Part shown: piece after piece, positions 39,752 through 48,773 of the stretch
How positions within the stretch are numbered: the first letter of the stretch is position 1
Layout of the letters: each line of letters opens with the position of its first letter
From: VRUE01 sp963703235
Lineage (GTDB): Bacteria > Actinomycetota > Thermoleophilia > Solirubrobacterales > 70-9
Direction: 5' to 3'
Length of the DNA stretch: 64,000 bases
Assembly: GCA_963703235.1 (NCBI GenBank)
Contig: OY969802.1
Coordinates: 992,001-1,056,000, forward strand
Notes under the pieces: generated by a model
What the model saw: only the letters and a program-made list of their open reading frames with translations
Database searches by the model: none
Told to the model about the DNA's origin: nothing
Made by a program: the position numbers and the translations under genes

Positions 39752-40231
39752 GTGAAGCTGGGGACATTTGCGTTGGTCGTCGCGATGCTTGCCGTCGCCG
39801 CGCCCGCCTTCGGCATCGGCGAACCGCCGACCGAAGAGGAATATGTCGCCGCGGTCGAGCCGATCTGCAAACGCGATCGCGAGGCGGCGGAAAAAATCCT
39901 CAAAGGCGCTCGCGACAACATCAACCAGGACCGGCTCCGGGTCGCTGGCAATCAGCTGATCCGCGCCTCGAAACGGTTCGGCGTCACGATCGGCCAGCTC
40001 GTCGAGGTGCCGCGGCCGACCGCCCAGGAGGAGAAGCTGCAGAAGTGGTTCAAGTTCCTACGGATCGTGAAGACGCGGCTGGCCAAGACCGGAAAGCTCT
40101 ACAAAGAAGGCAAGGAGCTCGAAGCGACCCACGAATCGATCAAGGCGGAACGAAGCGGCAACGCCGCCAACAACGTCAGCTTCTCCCTCGGCTTCCGCGA
40201 ATGCCGGATGAGCCGATCCCGCTTCAGCTGA
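39752..40231 (+). CDS. Small secreted helical protein, unknown
   Basis: About 159 residues. A signal peptide (LGTFALVVAMLAVAAPAFG) is followed by helical sequence with two Cys (VEPICKRDREAAEKIL and FRECRM near the end) that may form a disulphide. GTG 39752 is preferred over ATG 39746 because AGGGGGAG ends six bases before the GTG but touches the ATG. No known family; the EYVAAVEPIC...C layout looks like an exported single-disulphide helical bundle. It is divergent from efp and convergent with the SDR gene. Confidence 0.65.
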   Translation: MKLGTFALVVAMLAVAAPAFGIGEPPTEEEYVAAVEPICKRDREAAEKILKGARDNINQDRLRVAGNQLIRASKRFGVTIGQLVEVPRPTAQEEKLQKWFKFLRIVKTRLAKTGKLYKEGKELEATHESIKAERSGNAANNVSFSLGFRECRMSRSRFS

Positions 40232-40241
40232 GGCAGGCGCT

Positions 40242-40289
40242 GGGTGTGGCGACTTTCCGGCCCTATAGGACGGGAAAGTCGCCACACCC
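40242..40289. terminator. Strong bidirectional terminator
   Basis: A perfect 17-bp stem (GGGTGTGGCGACTTTCC with its complement) and a 14-base loop (GGCCCTATAGGACG) between convergent genes ending at 40231 and 40294. It serves both strands. The loop resembles that of the hairpin at 18808-18852. Confidence 0.75.
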
Positions 40290-40293
40290 CCTT

Positions 40294-41103
40294 TCAGTCA
40301 CCCGCTTCGGCGGCGGTGGTCGTCGTCAGGCTGGCGGCGGTGCCGCCGGCGAGGACGCGGCGGACGAGGCCGGGCGCGAGGATGCGGACGATCGCCGCCA
40401 GCGCGTAGGGGCGCGGCACGTAGCGCTCCGCCTTGCCGCGCAGGCCGGCCTCGACGATCGCCTCGGCGACCTTCTCGGGCTTGGAGACGATCCAGCGGGT
40501 CAGGGCCCGCTGCCGCAGCTCCGTCGCCGGGAACCCCTCGGTGGCGACGAACCCGGGCAGGACCATGCCGACGTGGACGCCGTGCGGGCGCTCCTCGACG
40601 TAGAGCGAGTCGTTCCAGCCGACCAGGGCGAACTTGCTGGCCGAGTAGGCGCCGGTCCGCGCCCGCGAGACCCGCCCCGCCGTGCTCGCCACGTTGACGA
40701 TCGCGCTCGGCGTCGCCGCGCGCAACAGCGGCAGCAGCTCCTCGGTCAGCCGCAGGACGGCGTCGAAGTTGAGCTCCATGTGGCGGCGGGCGTTGGCGTA
40801 GCCGCCCTCGGCGAAGCTGCCGCGCCAGGCGCCGCCGGCGTTGTTGACGAGCAAGGTCAGGCGGCCACCGCGCTGCTGCTCCAGATGCGCGCGCACCCGG
40901 GCCGGGGCGTCGGCCTCGGTCAGGTCGACGGCGAGGTGGGTCGCCCGGCACGGCAGCGACTCGGCGAGGGCGCTGAGCCGCTCCTCCCGCCGCGCGACGA
41001 GGACCAGCTCGGTTCCGGGCTCGCGCGCGAGCCGCCGCGCGGTCGCCTCGCCGATGCCGCTGGAGGCCCCGGTGACGACCATCGTTCTCGGCTTCTCGAT
41101 CAC
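40294..41103 (-). CDS. Short-chain dehydrogenase/reductase
   Basis: A 269-residue classical SDR. It has the cofactor motif TGASSGIGEATA, VARREERL after the second strand (NADP preference likely), LLVNNAG, catalytic Ser in VNVASTAG and YSASKFAL (Tyr-x3-Lys). The C terminus has a hydrophobic Arg-rich segment (LAAIVRILAPGLVRRVLAG) that could associate with membrane. Start GTG 41103 or ATG 41082. Substrate unknown. Confidence 0.88.
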   Translation of the reverse strand: MIEKPRTMVVTGASSGIGEATARRLAREPGTELVLVARREERLSALAESLPCRATHLAVDLTEADAPARVRAHLEQQRGGRLTLLVNNAGGAWRGSFAEGGYANARRHMELNFDAVLRLTEELLPLLRAATPSAIVNVASTAGRVSRARTGAYSASKFALVGWNDSLYVEERPHGVHVGMVLPGFVATEGFPATELRQRALTRWIVSKPEKVAEAIVEAGLRGKAERYVPRPYALAAIVRILAPGLVRRVLAGGTAASLTTTTAAEAGD

Positions 41104-41171
41104 CGGCGGCAGGCTACGCGAAAACTTAAAGCGGCTCGTCTATTCGAGTCGGCATACTGCTGCCTCCGCCG

Positions 41172-42222
41172 ATGGCCGAGATCCCCCAACTACTCGACAA
41201 GCTCCTCCGCGTCGCCGCCCCCTCCGGCCATGAGGAGCCTGCCGCCAGCGCCTGGCGCGAGGAGGCCTCCTTCGCCGCCCTCTCCGCCGACGGGCTCGGC
41301 TCCTCGATCGCCCGAGTCGGCGATGGCGAGCCGCTGCTGGCCGTGGTCGGGCACATCGACGAGATCGGCCTCGTCGTCACCCACATCGACGAGAAGGGCT
41401 TTCTCTACTTCTCCACGATCGGCGGCTGGGACCCGCAGATCCTGGTCGGCCAGCGGGTCGCCGTGCGCACTCGCGACAGCATCGTGCCGGGCGTCGTCGG
41501 GCGCAAGCCGATCCACCTGCTGGAGCCCGACCAGCGCAAGAAGGTGGTCGAGCTGAAGGGCCTCCACATTGACGTCGGCGCCGCCGACCGCGACGAGGCC
41601 GCCGCCCTGGTCCGGATCGGCGACCCGGTGACGATCGCCGCCGAGCCCGTCCGCCTCGCCGGCGACCGGCTGATCTCGCGCGCGATGGACAACCGGCTCG
41701 GCGCCTACGTGGCGCTGGAGGCGCTGCGGCGCTGCCACGAGCGCGGCTCGCTGAGCGGCAGCTTCGCGGCGATCGCCGCGGTCCAAGAGGAGATCGGGCT
41801 GTTCGGCGCGCGGACCTCGGCCTTCGAGGTGCGCCCCGACCTCGCGCTGGCGGTCGACGTCACCCACGCCACCGACGCGCCCGGCGTCGAGGCGAAGCAG
41901 ATTGGCGAGCACCCGCTCGGCTCGGGCCCCGCGATCGGGCGCGGCTCGACCCTCTCGCCGAAGGTCTTCGAGCTGCTGGTCGAGACTGCCGAGGAGGCCG
42001 GCATCGAGCACACGATCGCCGCCAGCGGCCGCAGCACCAGCACCGACGCCGACGCGATCCAGAATCTCCCGCTCCGGCATCCCCACCGGGCTCGTCTCGA
42101 TCCCCTTGCGCTACATGCACTCGCCGGTCGAGATGGTCGACCTCGGCGACGTCGAGGCCACCGTGGAGCTGATCGCCGCCTTCGCGGGGCGGCTGCAGGC
42201 CGGCGTCGACCTCACTCGCTGA
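41172..42222 (+). pseudogene. M42-family aminopeptidase, frameshifted near the C terminus
   Basis: The first 298 residues are a normal M42 glutamyl-aminopeptidase-like zinc enzyme: VVGHIDEIGLVVTHIDEKGF (metal His/Asp), MDNRLGAY, VQEEIGLFGA (Glu pair) and VDVTHATD. After TDADAIQ (about 42057-42066) the frame shifts; the conserved end ISRSGIPTGLVSIPLRYMHS and PVEMVDLGDVEATVELIAAF lies in the next frame to a stop at 42222. Removing one A from CAGAATCTCC restores a 349-residue protein. The shift would lose a metal-binding His (YMHSPVEM), so if real the enzyme is dead. Confidence 0.8.
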
Positions 42223-42228
42223 GGATCG

Positions 42229-42492
42229 TCAGACGGCGGCCGCGGTGAGGATCTCGGCGCCGCCGGTGATCACGACCGCGTCGGCCAGCAGCAGCAGCAT
42301 GCCCCAGGCGGCGGCGACCCGGATCGCGGGATGGGTGCTGTTGCGCATGAACCGATCGGCAATCGCGAAGCCAGCGAGGCCAAACGCGAGCGGCGCCACC
42401 CACCACCAGCCGAGGTCGCCGCTGAACAGGGCGAGGCCGGCGGCGAGGATCGCGAAGCAGGCGAAGCGGTAGCGACGCAGCCGCAGCTCCAT
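42229..42492 (-). CDS. Unknown small membrane protein
   Basis: An 87-residue protein with three or so hydrophobic segments (FACFAILAAGLALFSG, WWWVAPLAFGLAGFAIA, AAAWGMLLLLADAVVI). The in-frame sequence upstream of ATG 42492 (SLVAIREDARRERLID, then the Met) also looks coding, so the true start may be up to about 25 codons earlier with an unusual start codon. No family recognised. It is convergent with the M42 gene and about 130 bases from pepQ. Confidence 0.55.
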   Translation of the reverse strand: MELRLRRYRFACFAILAAGLALFSGDLGWWWVAPLAFGLAGFAIADRFMRNSTHPAIRVAAAWGMLLLLADAVVITGGAEILTAAAV

Positions 42493-42620
42493 GTCGATCA
42501 GCCGCTCCCGTCGCGCGTCTTCGCGGATCGCGACCAGCGACTCCTTCGGCGTTCGGCAACCCCGACTTGAGGCTGCAGAACGCCTCCTGCCTCAGCTTTT
42601 TGTCTACATCGCAGGCGCGC

Positions 42621-43679
42621 TCAGGCGACGAGCTGCAGGTCCTTGGGCAGGCCGCTGAGATTGCGGCAGCCCTCCTCGGTGACGACGACCAGGTCCTCGA
42701 TCCGCACCCCCAGCTCGCCCGGCAGGTAGATGCCGGGCTCGATCGTCACCACCTCCCCCGCCCCCAAGATGTCGTGGGAACGGGGTGAGACGCGGGGAGC
42801 CTCGTGCACCTCGAGCCCGACGCCGTGGCCGAGCCCGTGGCCGAAGTGCTCTTTGTGGCCAGCCGCCTCGATCCGCTCGCGGGCGACCCCGTCCAGCTCT
42901 TCGCCCCCGACCCCGGCGCGGACCGCGTCCAGCGCCGCGGCCTGCGCCTCGCGAACCGTCTGGTAGACCTCGCGGGCCCGCTCGCCGGGGTCGCCGGTGG
43001 CGAAGGTGCGGGTGCCGTCCGAGCAGTAGCCGTCGAGCTTGGCCCCCATGTCGAAGACGACCAGCTCGCCGCCCCCGATCTCGCGCTCGCCCGGCTCGGC
43101 GTGCGGCAGCGCTCCGTTCGGCCCCGCGGCGACGATCGCCGGGAAGGAGGGGTCGCCGCCCAGCTCGCGGATCCGTGCCTCGGCGGCCCGCGCCACCTCG
43201 CGCTCGCTGCGCCCGACCAGGCCCCGTTCGAGGCTCCAGCGCCAGACCTCGTCGGCCAGCTCGGCCGCGGCGGCGATCGCCTCCAGCTCCTCGGCGTCCT
43301 TGACCCGGCGCAGGCTCTCGACCGCGCCGCCCGCCGCGACCAGCTCGGCGCCGTCGCCGAGTTTCCCCTTCAGCTTCTCCAGCAGCCGCACCGAGACGTG
43401 GTCGTCCTCGAAGCCGATCCTGCCGCGGAGGCGCTCGCCGATCCCGCCGAGCCAGTCGTCGACGATCGTCACGATTTCCCAGCCCTCGACCTCCGCCTCG
43501 GCCCGCTCGGTGTAGCGGAAGTCGGTGAGGAAGAGGCGGGTGTCGGGGCCGCAGATGCAGGCGCCGTTGGTGCCGATGAAGCCGGTCAGGTAGCTGACGT
43601 TGACCAGCTCGGTGACCAGCATCAGGTCCAGCTCGCGCTTGCCGAGCCCAGCGGCGAGACGGTCGCCGCGGCCCTTCAT
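42621..43679 (-). CDS. pepQ: Xaa-Pro peptidase (M24B)
   Basis: A 352-residue metallopeptidase cleaving X-Pro bonds. The N-terminal creatinase-like domain (YLTGFIGTNGACICGPDTRL) is followed by the pita-bread domain with metal ligands in VVFDMGAKLDGYCSDGTRTF (two Asp), GHGLGHGVGLEVHE (His), VVTIEPGIYLPGE (Glu) and RIEDLVVV (Glu). All five are present. ATG 43679 overlaps the aroQ stop. In actinobacteria pepQ commonly sits between aro genes and efp. Confidence 0.92.
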   Translation of the reverse strand: MKGRGDRLAAGLGKRELDLMLVTELVNVSYLTGFIGTNGACICGPDTRLFLTDFRYTERAEAEVEGWEIVTIVDDWLGGIGERLRGRIGFEDDHVSVRLLEKLKGKLGDGAELVAAGGAVESLRRVKDAEELEAIAAAAELADEVWRWSLERGLVGRSEREVARAAEARIRELGGDPSFPAIVAAGPNGALPHAEPGEREIGGGELVVFDMGAKLDGYCSDGTRTFATGDPGERAREVYQTVREAQAAALDAVRAGVGGEELDGVARERIEAAGHKEHFGHGLGHGVGLEVHEAPRVSPRSHDILGAGEVVTIEPGIYLPGELGVRIEDLVVVTEEGCRNLSGLPKDLQLVA

Positions 43680-44137
43680 GACTTGCCGGCAACCCCGAGC
43701 CGCCCGGCGAGCGTGGCCAGCGCCTCGCGGTAGCCGTCGGGCCCCTTGCCCGAGACCTTCTCCAGCACCAGCCCGTCGAAGACCGAGACCTTGCGCCAGT
43801 CCTCGCGCGCCTCGACGTCGGAGAGGTGGACCTCGACCGCCGGCAGGCCGGTCAGCTGCAAGGCGTCGGCGATCGCCCGGCTGTAGTGAGTCCAGGCGCC
43901 GGCGTTGATCACGACCGCATCGGCCATCTCCGGAGCGCGGTGCAGGTACTCGACGAATTCGCCCTCCCCGTTGGTCTGGAAGAAGATCGTTTCCAGGCCC
44001 AGCTCGCGCGCCCACCCCTGGATCTTCGTCTGCAGCTCGGCTAGCGAGAGGCCCCCGTACATCTCGGGGTCGCGCCGCTCGAGCACGTCGAAGTTGACCC
44101 CGTGCAGGACGGCGACGCGGTTGTGCGAGCTGGTCAT
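43676..44137 (-). CDS. aroQ: 3-Dehydroquinate dehydratase, type II
   Basis: A 153-residue enzyme for the third shikimate step. Family blocks: RDPEMYGGLSLAELQTKI (catalytic Tyr), FFQTNGEGEFVEYLH, VINAGAWTHYSRAIADAL and VEVHLSDVEAREDWR. The usual N-terminal GPNLN reads GVNFD here, an uncommon change in the Arg/Asn pocket. It overlaps aroB upstream and pepQ downstream by four bases each, so translation is coupled through the operon. Confidence 0.92.
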   Translation of the reverse strand: MTSSHNRVAVLHGVNFDVLERRDPEMYGGLSLAELQTKIQGWARELGLETIFFQTNGEGEFVEYLHRAPEMADAVVINAGAWTHYSRAIADALQLTGLPAVEVHLSDVEAREDWRKVSVFDGLVLEKVSGKGPDGYREALATLAGRLGVAGKS

Positions 44138-45684
44138 CGGACCGCGCCCTCCGCGGGGACGAGCTCGGCCACGGCGGCGCGCACCCTGTCCGGCTCGACC
44201 AGCTGCCCCACCCGCGGCTGACCGGGCTCGGAGATCAGCACGAAACCGACCCCCTGTGAGGTGCGCTTCTTGTCGCGCTGCACGGCATCGAGGATCGCGT
44301 CGATCTCGATCGCGGGGTCGAGAGCGGCCGGCAGGCCCAGGCGGCGCAGGACCGCCTCCACCTCGTCGCGCAGATCCGGCGCCTCGGAGAGCCGCAGCGC
44401 CGCCAGCAGCCCCAGCCCGACCGCCTCGCCGTGGCGGTAGCGGCCGTAGCCGCTCGCCGCCTCGATCGCGTGGCCGACCGTGTGGCCGAGGTTGAGGACC
44501 GCACGCAGGCCGGCGTCGCGCTCGTCGGCGGCGACGACCTCGCACTTGTAGCGGGCGCACTCGAAGACGACCTCGCCGAAGGCGGTGGCGTCGAGCGCCT
44601 CGATCGAGCGCACTCTCTCCCAGAGCGAGCCCCCCGCGAGCAGGCCGGTCTTCAGCGCCTCGACGAAGCCGGCGGCCAGCTCCTCGGCGGGCAGGCTCGC
44701 CAGGGTCGAGGTGTCGGCGATCGCCGCTGCCGGCAGGTGGTAGGCGCCGACGTAGTTCTTGCCCTCGGGCAGGTCGACGCCGGTCTTACCGCCGTAGGCG
44801 GAGTCGACCTGGGCGACCAGCGAGGTCGGCACCTGGATGACCGGGACGCCGCGCTGGTAGGTGTGAGCGCAGAAGCCCGTTAGATCGCCGACGACGCCGC
44901 CGCCGAGGGCGAGGAGGTGGTCCTCGCGGGTCATCCCGGCGCGGGCCAGCTCGCGCAGCACCCGCTCGGCCTCGGACATCGTCTTCGCCGCCTCGCCCGG
45001 CTCGACCTCGATCGTGGCCTCGAGTGGCGTCAAGCGGTCGGCGTACAAGCCGCCCACCGCGGTATCGGTGACGCAGAAGCGCCGGCCCTCGAGCGGCCAG
45101 GGGCCAGCGCCGAGCAGCCCCGGACCGACCAGCACCGGGTACTCGCCGGAGGCGCTCGTGGCCCAGAGCAGCCTGGTGCCCGCCGGCAGGTCGATCAGCG
45201 CCCGTATCGACGGCAGCGCCCTGGCGACCAGGCCCGGGTCGCCCTGCGGCAGGATCGCGTCGGCGAGCTCTTCATAGAGCGGTTGGCGCGTCGCCAGCAG
45301 CCGCGCCACGTCCCCGGCGCTGCGGGCCAGCGGCCGGTCGCTGCCCTCGATTCGCCGCCAGGCCTCCTCGGCGTCGACCTGCAGCCAGACGACGACGTGA
45401 CGATCGAGCGCCTCGCGGACGCGCTCGGAGAGGACGCTGCCGCCGCCGAGGGCGATCGCGCCGCCGTCCGCCCGCTCGAGGAATTCGCCGACCACCTCCG
45501 CCTCGCGCGCCCGGAAGGCCTCCTCGCCGTCGCGCTCGAAGGCCTCGGCGATCGGCATCCCCAGCTCGCGTTCCATCAGCTCGTCGATCTCGGTCGTCTC
45601 CAGACCGGACAGCTGCGCGATGTCGAGGGCGGCGCTCTTGCCCGCCCCCATGAAGCCGATGAAGACGATCGCCGGCCGGCTCAC
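44134..45684 (-). CDS. Fused shikimate kinase / 3-dehydroquinate synthase
   Basis: A 516-residue fusion of AroK and AroB. Residues 1-165: shikimate kinase with P-loop FIGFMGAGKSAA, DELMERELGMPI, ALGGGSVL and the lid SDRPLARSAGD. Residues about 170-516: dehydroquinate synthase with LALGGGVVGDLTGFCAHTYQ, VPTSLVAQVDSAYGGKTGVD and the zinc site region VLNLGHTVGHAIEAASGYGR and YRHGEAV. The two enzymes catalyse steps five and two of the pathway. GTG 45684 is chosen because the kinase begins here; it is four bases after aroC. No stop or shift separates the halves. Confidence 0.93.
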   Translation of the reverse strand: MSRPAIVFIGFMGAGKSAALDIAQLSGLETTEIDELMERELGMPIAEAFERDGEEAFRAREAEVVGEFLERADGGAIALGGGSVLSERVREALDRHVVVWLQVDAEEAWRRIEGSDRPLARSAGDVARLLATRQPLYEELADAILPQGDPGLVARALPSIRALIDLPAGTRLLWATSASGEYPVLVGPGLLGAGPWPLEGRRFCVTDTAVGGLYADRLTPLEATIEVEPGEAAKTMSEAERVLRELARAGMTREDHLLALGGGVVGDLTGFCAHTYQRGVPVIQVPTSLVAQVDSAYGGKTGVDLPEGKNYVGAYHLPAAAIADTSTLASLPAEELAAGFVEALKTGLLAGGSLWERVRSIEALDATAFGEVVFECARYKCEVVAADERDAGLRAVLNLGHTVGHAIEAASGYGRYRHGEAVGLGLLAALRLSEAPDLRDEVEAVLRRLGLPAALDPAIEIDAILDAVQRDKKRTSQGVGFVLISEPGQPRVGQLVEPDRVRAAVAELVPAEGAVR

Positions 45685-45688
45685 TGCC

Positions 45689-46861
45689 TCACCCGCGGAA
45701 GTCGATTCTCTTCTTGTAGGCCTCGACCGCGGCCAGCACGTCGTCGATGTGGTCGCCGCCGAACTTCTCGCGGTAGCAGCGGGCAAGGGCCAGGCAGACC
45801 ATCGCCTCGGCGACGACGGCGGCAGCCGGGACCACGGTCGAGTCGGTGCGCTCGCGCAGCGCCTGCGCCGGCTCCTTGCTCTCGGTGTCGACCGAGCGCA
45901 ACGGCTTGGTCAGGGTCGAGATCGGCTTGATCGCCGCCCGCACCGAGAGCGGCTGGCCGTTGGTCATCCCGCCCTCGAGACCGCCGGCATGGTTGGTCTC
46001 GCGGTGGTAGCCGCGCTCTTGCGACCAGAAGATCTCGTCGTGCGCCTCGGAGCCGGGCCGGCCGGCGACGTCCCAGGCTTCGCCGATCGCCACCCCCTTC
46101 ACCGACTGGATCGAGGCGACCGCGCCGGCCAGCTGTCCGTCGAGCCGCTCTTCCCAGGAGATGTGGGAGCCGAGCCCCGGCACGAGGCCGAAGGCACGCA
46201 CCTCGAAGCTGCCGCCGAGGCTCTCGTTCGCCTTGCGCAGGCGATTGATCTCCTCCACCATCGCGGCGCTCGCCTCGGAGTCGAGGCAGCGGACCGGATC
46301 GTCGTCGACGCCGGCGAAGTCCTCGGGGCCGAGGTCGGGCCGCTCCGGCGCCTTGACCGAGGCGATCTGGATGACGTGGCTGTGGACGCTTACGCCGAGC
46401 GTCGTGAGAAGGCCGCGGGCGAGCGAGCCCGCCGCTACTCGCGCCGCCGTCTCACGGGCGCTGGCCCGCTCAAGGACGTTGCGGATGTCGCCGTGGCCGT
46501 ACTTCTGGGCGCCGACCAGGTCGGCGTGGCCGGGTCGCGGCAGGTGCACCTCATCCGGTTCGAAGCCCTCCACCGGCCAGGGGTTCATCCGCTCCTCCCA
46601 GTTGGCGTAGTCGCGATTGGCGACCAGCACCGCGACCGGGCTACCGAGGGTGCGCCCGTGGCGGACGCCGGAGCGGATCTCGACCGAGTCGGTCTCGATC
46701 TTCATCCGGCCGCCGCGGCCGTGGCCGAGCTGGCGGCGCGCCATGTCGCGGTCGAGCACCTCGCGGTCGAGCATGAGTCCGGCGGGCAGCCCCTCGACGA
46801 TCGCGACCAGCCCGGGGCCGTGCGACTCGCCTGCGGTGGTGAAGCGGAAGCGGGTGCTCAT
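45689..46861 (-). CDS. aroC: Chorismate synthase
   Basis: A 390-residue FMN-dependent enzyme making chorismate, the last shikimate step. Motifs: FTTAGESHGPGLVAIVEGLP, RRQLGHGRGGRMKIETD, SARETAARVAAGSLARGLL and NHAGGLEGGMTNGQPL, with catalytic His residues in the first and second blocks. ATG 46861 fits the family start. aroE lies upstream, separated by the hairpin at 46892-46929. Confidence 0.96.
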   Translation of the reverse strand: MSTRFRFTTAGESHGPGLVAIVEGLPAGLMLDREVLDRDMARRQLGHGRGGRMKIETDSVEIRSGVRHGRTLGSPVAVLVANRDYANWEERMNPWPVEGFEPDEVHLPRPGHADLVGAQKYGHGDIRNVLERASARETAARVAAGSLARGLLTTLGVSVHSHVIQIASVKAPERPDLGPEDFAGVDDDPVRCLDSEASAAMVEEINRLRKANESLGGSFEVRAFGLVPGLGSHISWEERLDGQLAGAVASIQSVKGVAIGEAWDVAGRPGSEAHDEIFWSQERGYHRETNHAGGLEGGMTNGQPLSVRAAIKPISTLTKPLRSVDTESKEPAQALRERTDSTVVPAAAVVAEAMVCLALARCYREKFGGDHIDDVLAAVEAYKKRIDFRG

Positions 46862-46891
46862 GCGCGCAAGGCTATCGGCGCGAGGGCCGCG

Positions 46892-46929
46892 TGATGAGTT
46901 GACCACACCAGGGTGTGGTCAACTCATCA
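46892..46929. terminator. Strong hairpin at the aroE-aroC junction
   Basis: An 18-bp perfect stem (TGATGAGTTGACCACACC and its complement) with a 2-base loop. It overlaps the restored aroE stop and lies 31 bases before the aroC start, inside the operon. It may terminate, attenuate or process the transcript. It could also stabilise the aroE 3' end. Confidence 0.6.
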
Positions 46930-47730
46930 ATTGCTGCCCACGGAGCGTGCTGCGACCCGCATCGTGTCCAGCGGCGCCTCGAGGCCAGTCCGAGATCTCG
47001 AACGAGAGGGCACCTTGGCGCACCAGGATCTCGATGCCGTCGACCGTCATCGCTCCAGAAGCCTCGGCGGCGGTGAGCAGACGGCTCGGCTCGGCGCCGT
47101 AGACCATGTCGACGACCGTCTGCCCGGGCCCGAAACCGTCGGCGCTCAGCGGCAGTACGGCGAACGGATCCTCCCCCCCAGCCCAACCGCAGTCGTGTTG
47201 ACGACAAGCCCGTACCCACGTTGATCCGGAGCCGTCACCGGTTCGCCTCCGAGCTCCTGGCAGAGGTTCTGCGAGCGCAGTTCGGTGCGGTTCCAGACGC
47301 TCACCCCGGCGCCCTCTCGCAGCAGGGCCCAGACGACCGCCCGGGCGGCGCCGCCGGCTCCCAGAACAAGCGCCCGCCTCTCCCCCACCTGCTCTTCCAG
47401 AGCTGCGAGGAAGCCCCCCGCGTCGGTGTTGTCGGCGCGGATCGATCCGTCGGCAAAGCTGAGCGTATTGGCGGCGCCGATCTCCCGCGCCGTCTCGGAG
47501 AGGTCGTCGACCAGCGCCAGCGCCGCCTCCTTGTGCGGGATGGTCAGGTTGGCGCCAACGCATTCGCCTGTGACCATCGCCCGCACCCTCTGCTCGAACT
47601 CGCCGGGCGCGACGTCGATCGCCTCGTAGCTCCACTCGCCGGCCAGGTCCAGCTCCGCCAGCGCCGCGTTGTGCATCGCCGGCGAGCGCGAGTGGGCAAC
47701 CGGGTGGCCGAGCACGGCGAGCTTCTTCAT
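46927..47730 (-). pseudogene. aroE: Shikimate dehydrogenase, two single-base shifts
   Basis: The N-terminal 190 residues are normal AroE: VLGHPVAHSRSPAMHNAALA (shikimate site), GANLTIPHKEAALALVDDL (catalytic Lys), DNTDAGGFLAAL and the NADP motif LGAGGAARAVVWAL. At a run of seven G (47172-47178) the frame shifts; EDPFAVLPLSADGFGPGQTV and VVDMVYGAEPSRLL follow in another frame. Near 46990 it shifts back, giving TGLEAPLDTMRVAARSVGSN to a stop at 46927. Correcting both gives 267 residues, the usual size. Both shifts are one base in homopolymers. Because the pathway is otherwise complete, consensus errors are likely. Confidence 0.85.
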
Positions 47731-48773
47731 CCGCAGCTGTCGGGCGATTCGCCGCCGGCCGCTTCGCGGGCTTCGTTGTAGCGGGCGACGTCGGCCTGGA
47801 ACTCGGCGTCGGTCGAGGAGAAGGCGTGCTTGCCGCAGGTACCCGGCTCGACGACGTAATAGAGATAGTCGACCTGCGCCGGGCGGGCAGCCGCTTCGAT
47901 CGAGGCGAGGCCGGGGCTGGAGATCGGCCCCGGCGGCAGGCCGGCGTTGAGACGGGTGTTGTAGGGCGAGTCGGTGGCGAGCTCCAATTCGGTCAGCGGC
48001 TGCTCGTAGTTGCCGGTGGCGAAGCGAACCGTGGCATCGATCCCGAGCGGGATCCCTTCGCGCAGGCGGTTGTAGACGACCGCCGCGATCAATCTGCGCT
48101 CGCTCTCCAGCTGCGCCTCCTCCTCGACCATCGAGGCGATCGTGACGACGTCGTGCAGGGTGAGGTTCTTCGAGCGGGCGTAGCTCATGTCGAGCGCCGC
48201 GGTGCGCTGTTTGAAGTCCTGCAGCTGCAGCTGGACCAGGCTGGTGACGGGCGCCCGCTTCTCCAGCTCGAACGTGTCGGGGAAGAGGAATCCCTCATGG
48301 CCTTTGCTGGCCTTCTCGTAGTCGCCCCGCAGCCCGGCTTCCCTGGCCAGCTCCGCCGTCTGCGCGCGGGAATACCCCTCGGGAACGGTCAGCGTGATCG
48401 TCTTCAAGGGGACTGGCGGTGGGGGGTCGTTGTCGAGATAGCGGTAGGCGGCAATCGTGGCTGCCGCGGCCCCGGCAAGGACCACGACGACGACGATCGC
48501 CACGACCATCCAGCTACGGTCCCGCTCGCCGTCCGAACCCTGGGATGCCGGCGGCGGCGCGGCAGCCGGCTCCTCGTCCCAAAAGTGCTCTTCGGGAGTC
48601 TGCGGAGGTGGCGGTGGCGACGGAGGGGGCGAGGCGACCGCCTCCTGCGCGGCGCTCTTCTCCTCGCGTTCGCGCCGGCGCTGCTCCCGCTCGTGACGCC
48701 GCCGCTCGCGCTCGGCCGCGGCCGAGTCGTCGGAATCGGTGAACGGATCGCCGCGCAGCCAGTCGTCAGTCAT
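47727..48773 (-). CDS. mltG: Endolytic murein transglycosylase MltG
   Basis: A 348-residue protein with a charged cytoplasmic N terminus (about 85 residues, Arg/Glu then Pro-rich), one membrane helix (WMVVAIVVVVVLAGAAAATI) and an extracytoplasmic YceG domain: LTVPEGYSRAQTAELA, the catalytic Glu region VVTIASMVEEEAQL and TRLNAGLPPGPISSPGLASI. MltG cuts nascent glycan strands. The gene overlaps ruvX by eight bases and aroE by four. The ruvX-mltG-aroE order is usual in actinobacteria. Confidence 0.94.
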   Translation of the reverse strand: MTDDWLRGDPFTDSDDSAAAERERRRHEREQRRREREEKSAAQEAVASPPPSPPPPPQTPEEHFWDEEPAAAPPPASQGSDGERDRSWMVVAIVVVVVLAGAAAATIAAYRYLDNDPPPPVPLKTITLTVPEGYSRAQTAELAREAGLRGDYEKASKGHEGFLFPDTFELEKRAPVTSLVQLQLQDFKQRTAALDMSYARSKNLTLHDVVTIASMVEEEAQLESERRLIAAVVYNRLREGIPLGIDATVRFATGNYEQPLTELELATDSPYNTRLNAGLPPGPISSPGLASIEAAARPAQVDYLYYVVEPGTCGKHAFSSTDAEFQADVARYNEAREAAGGESPDSCG

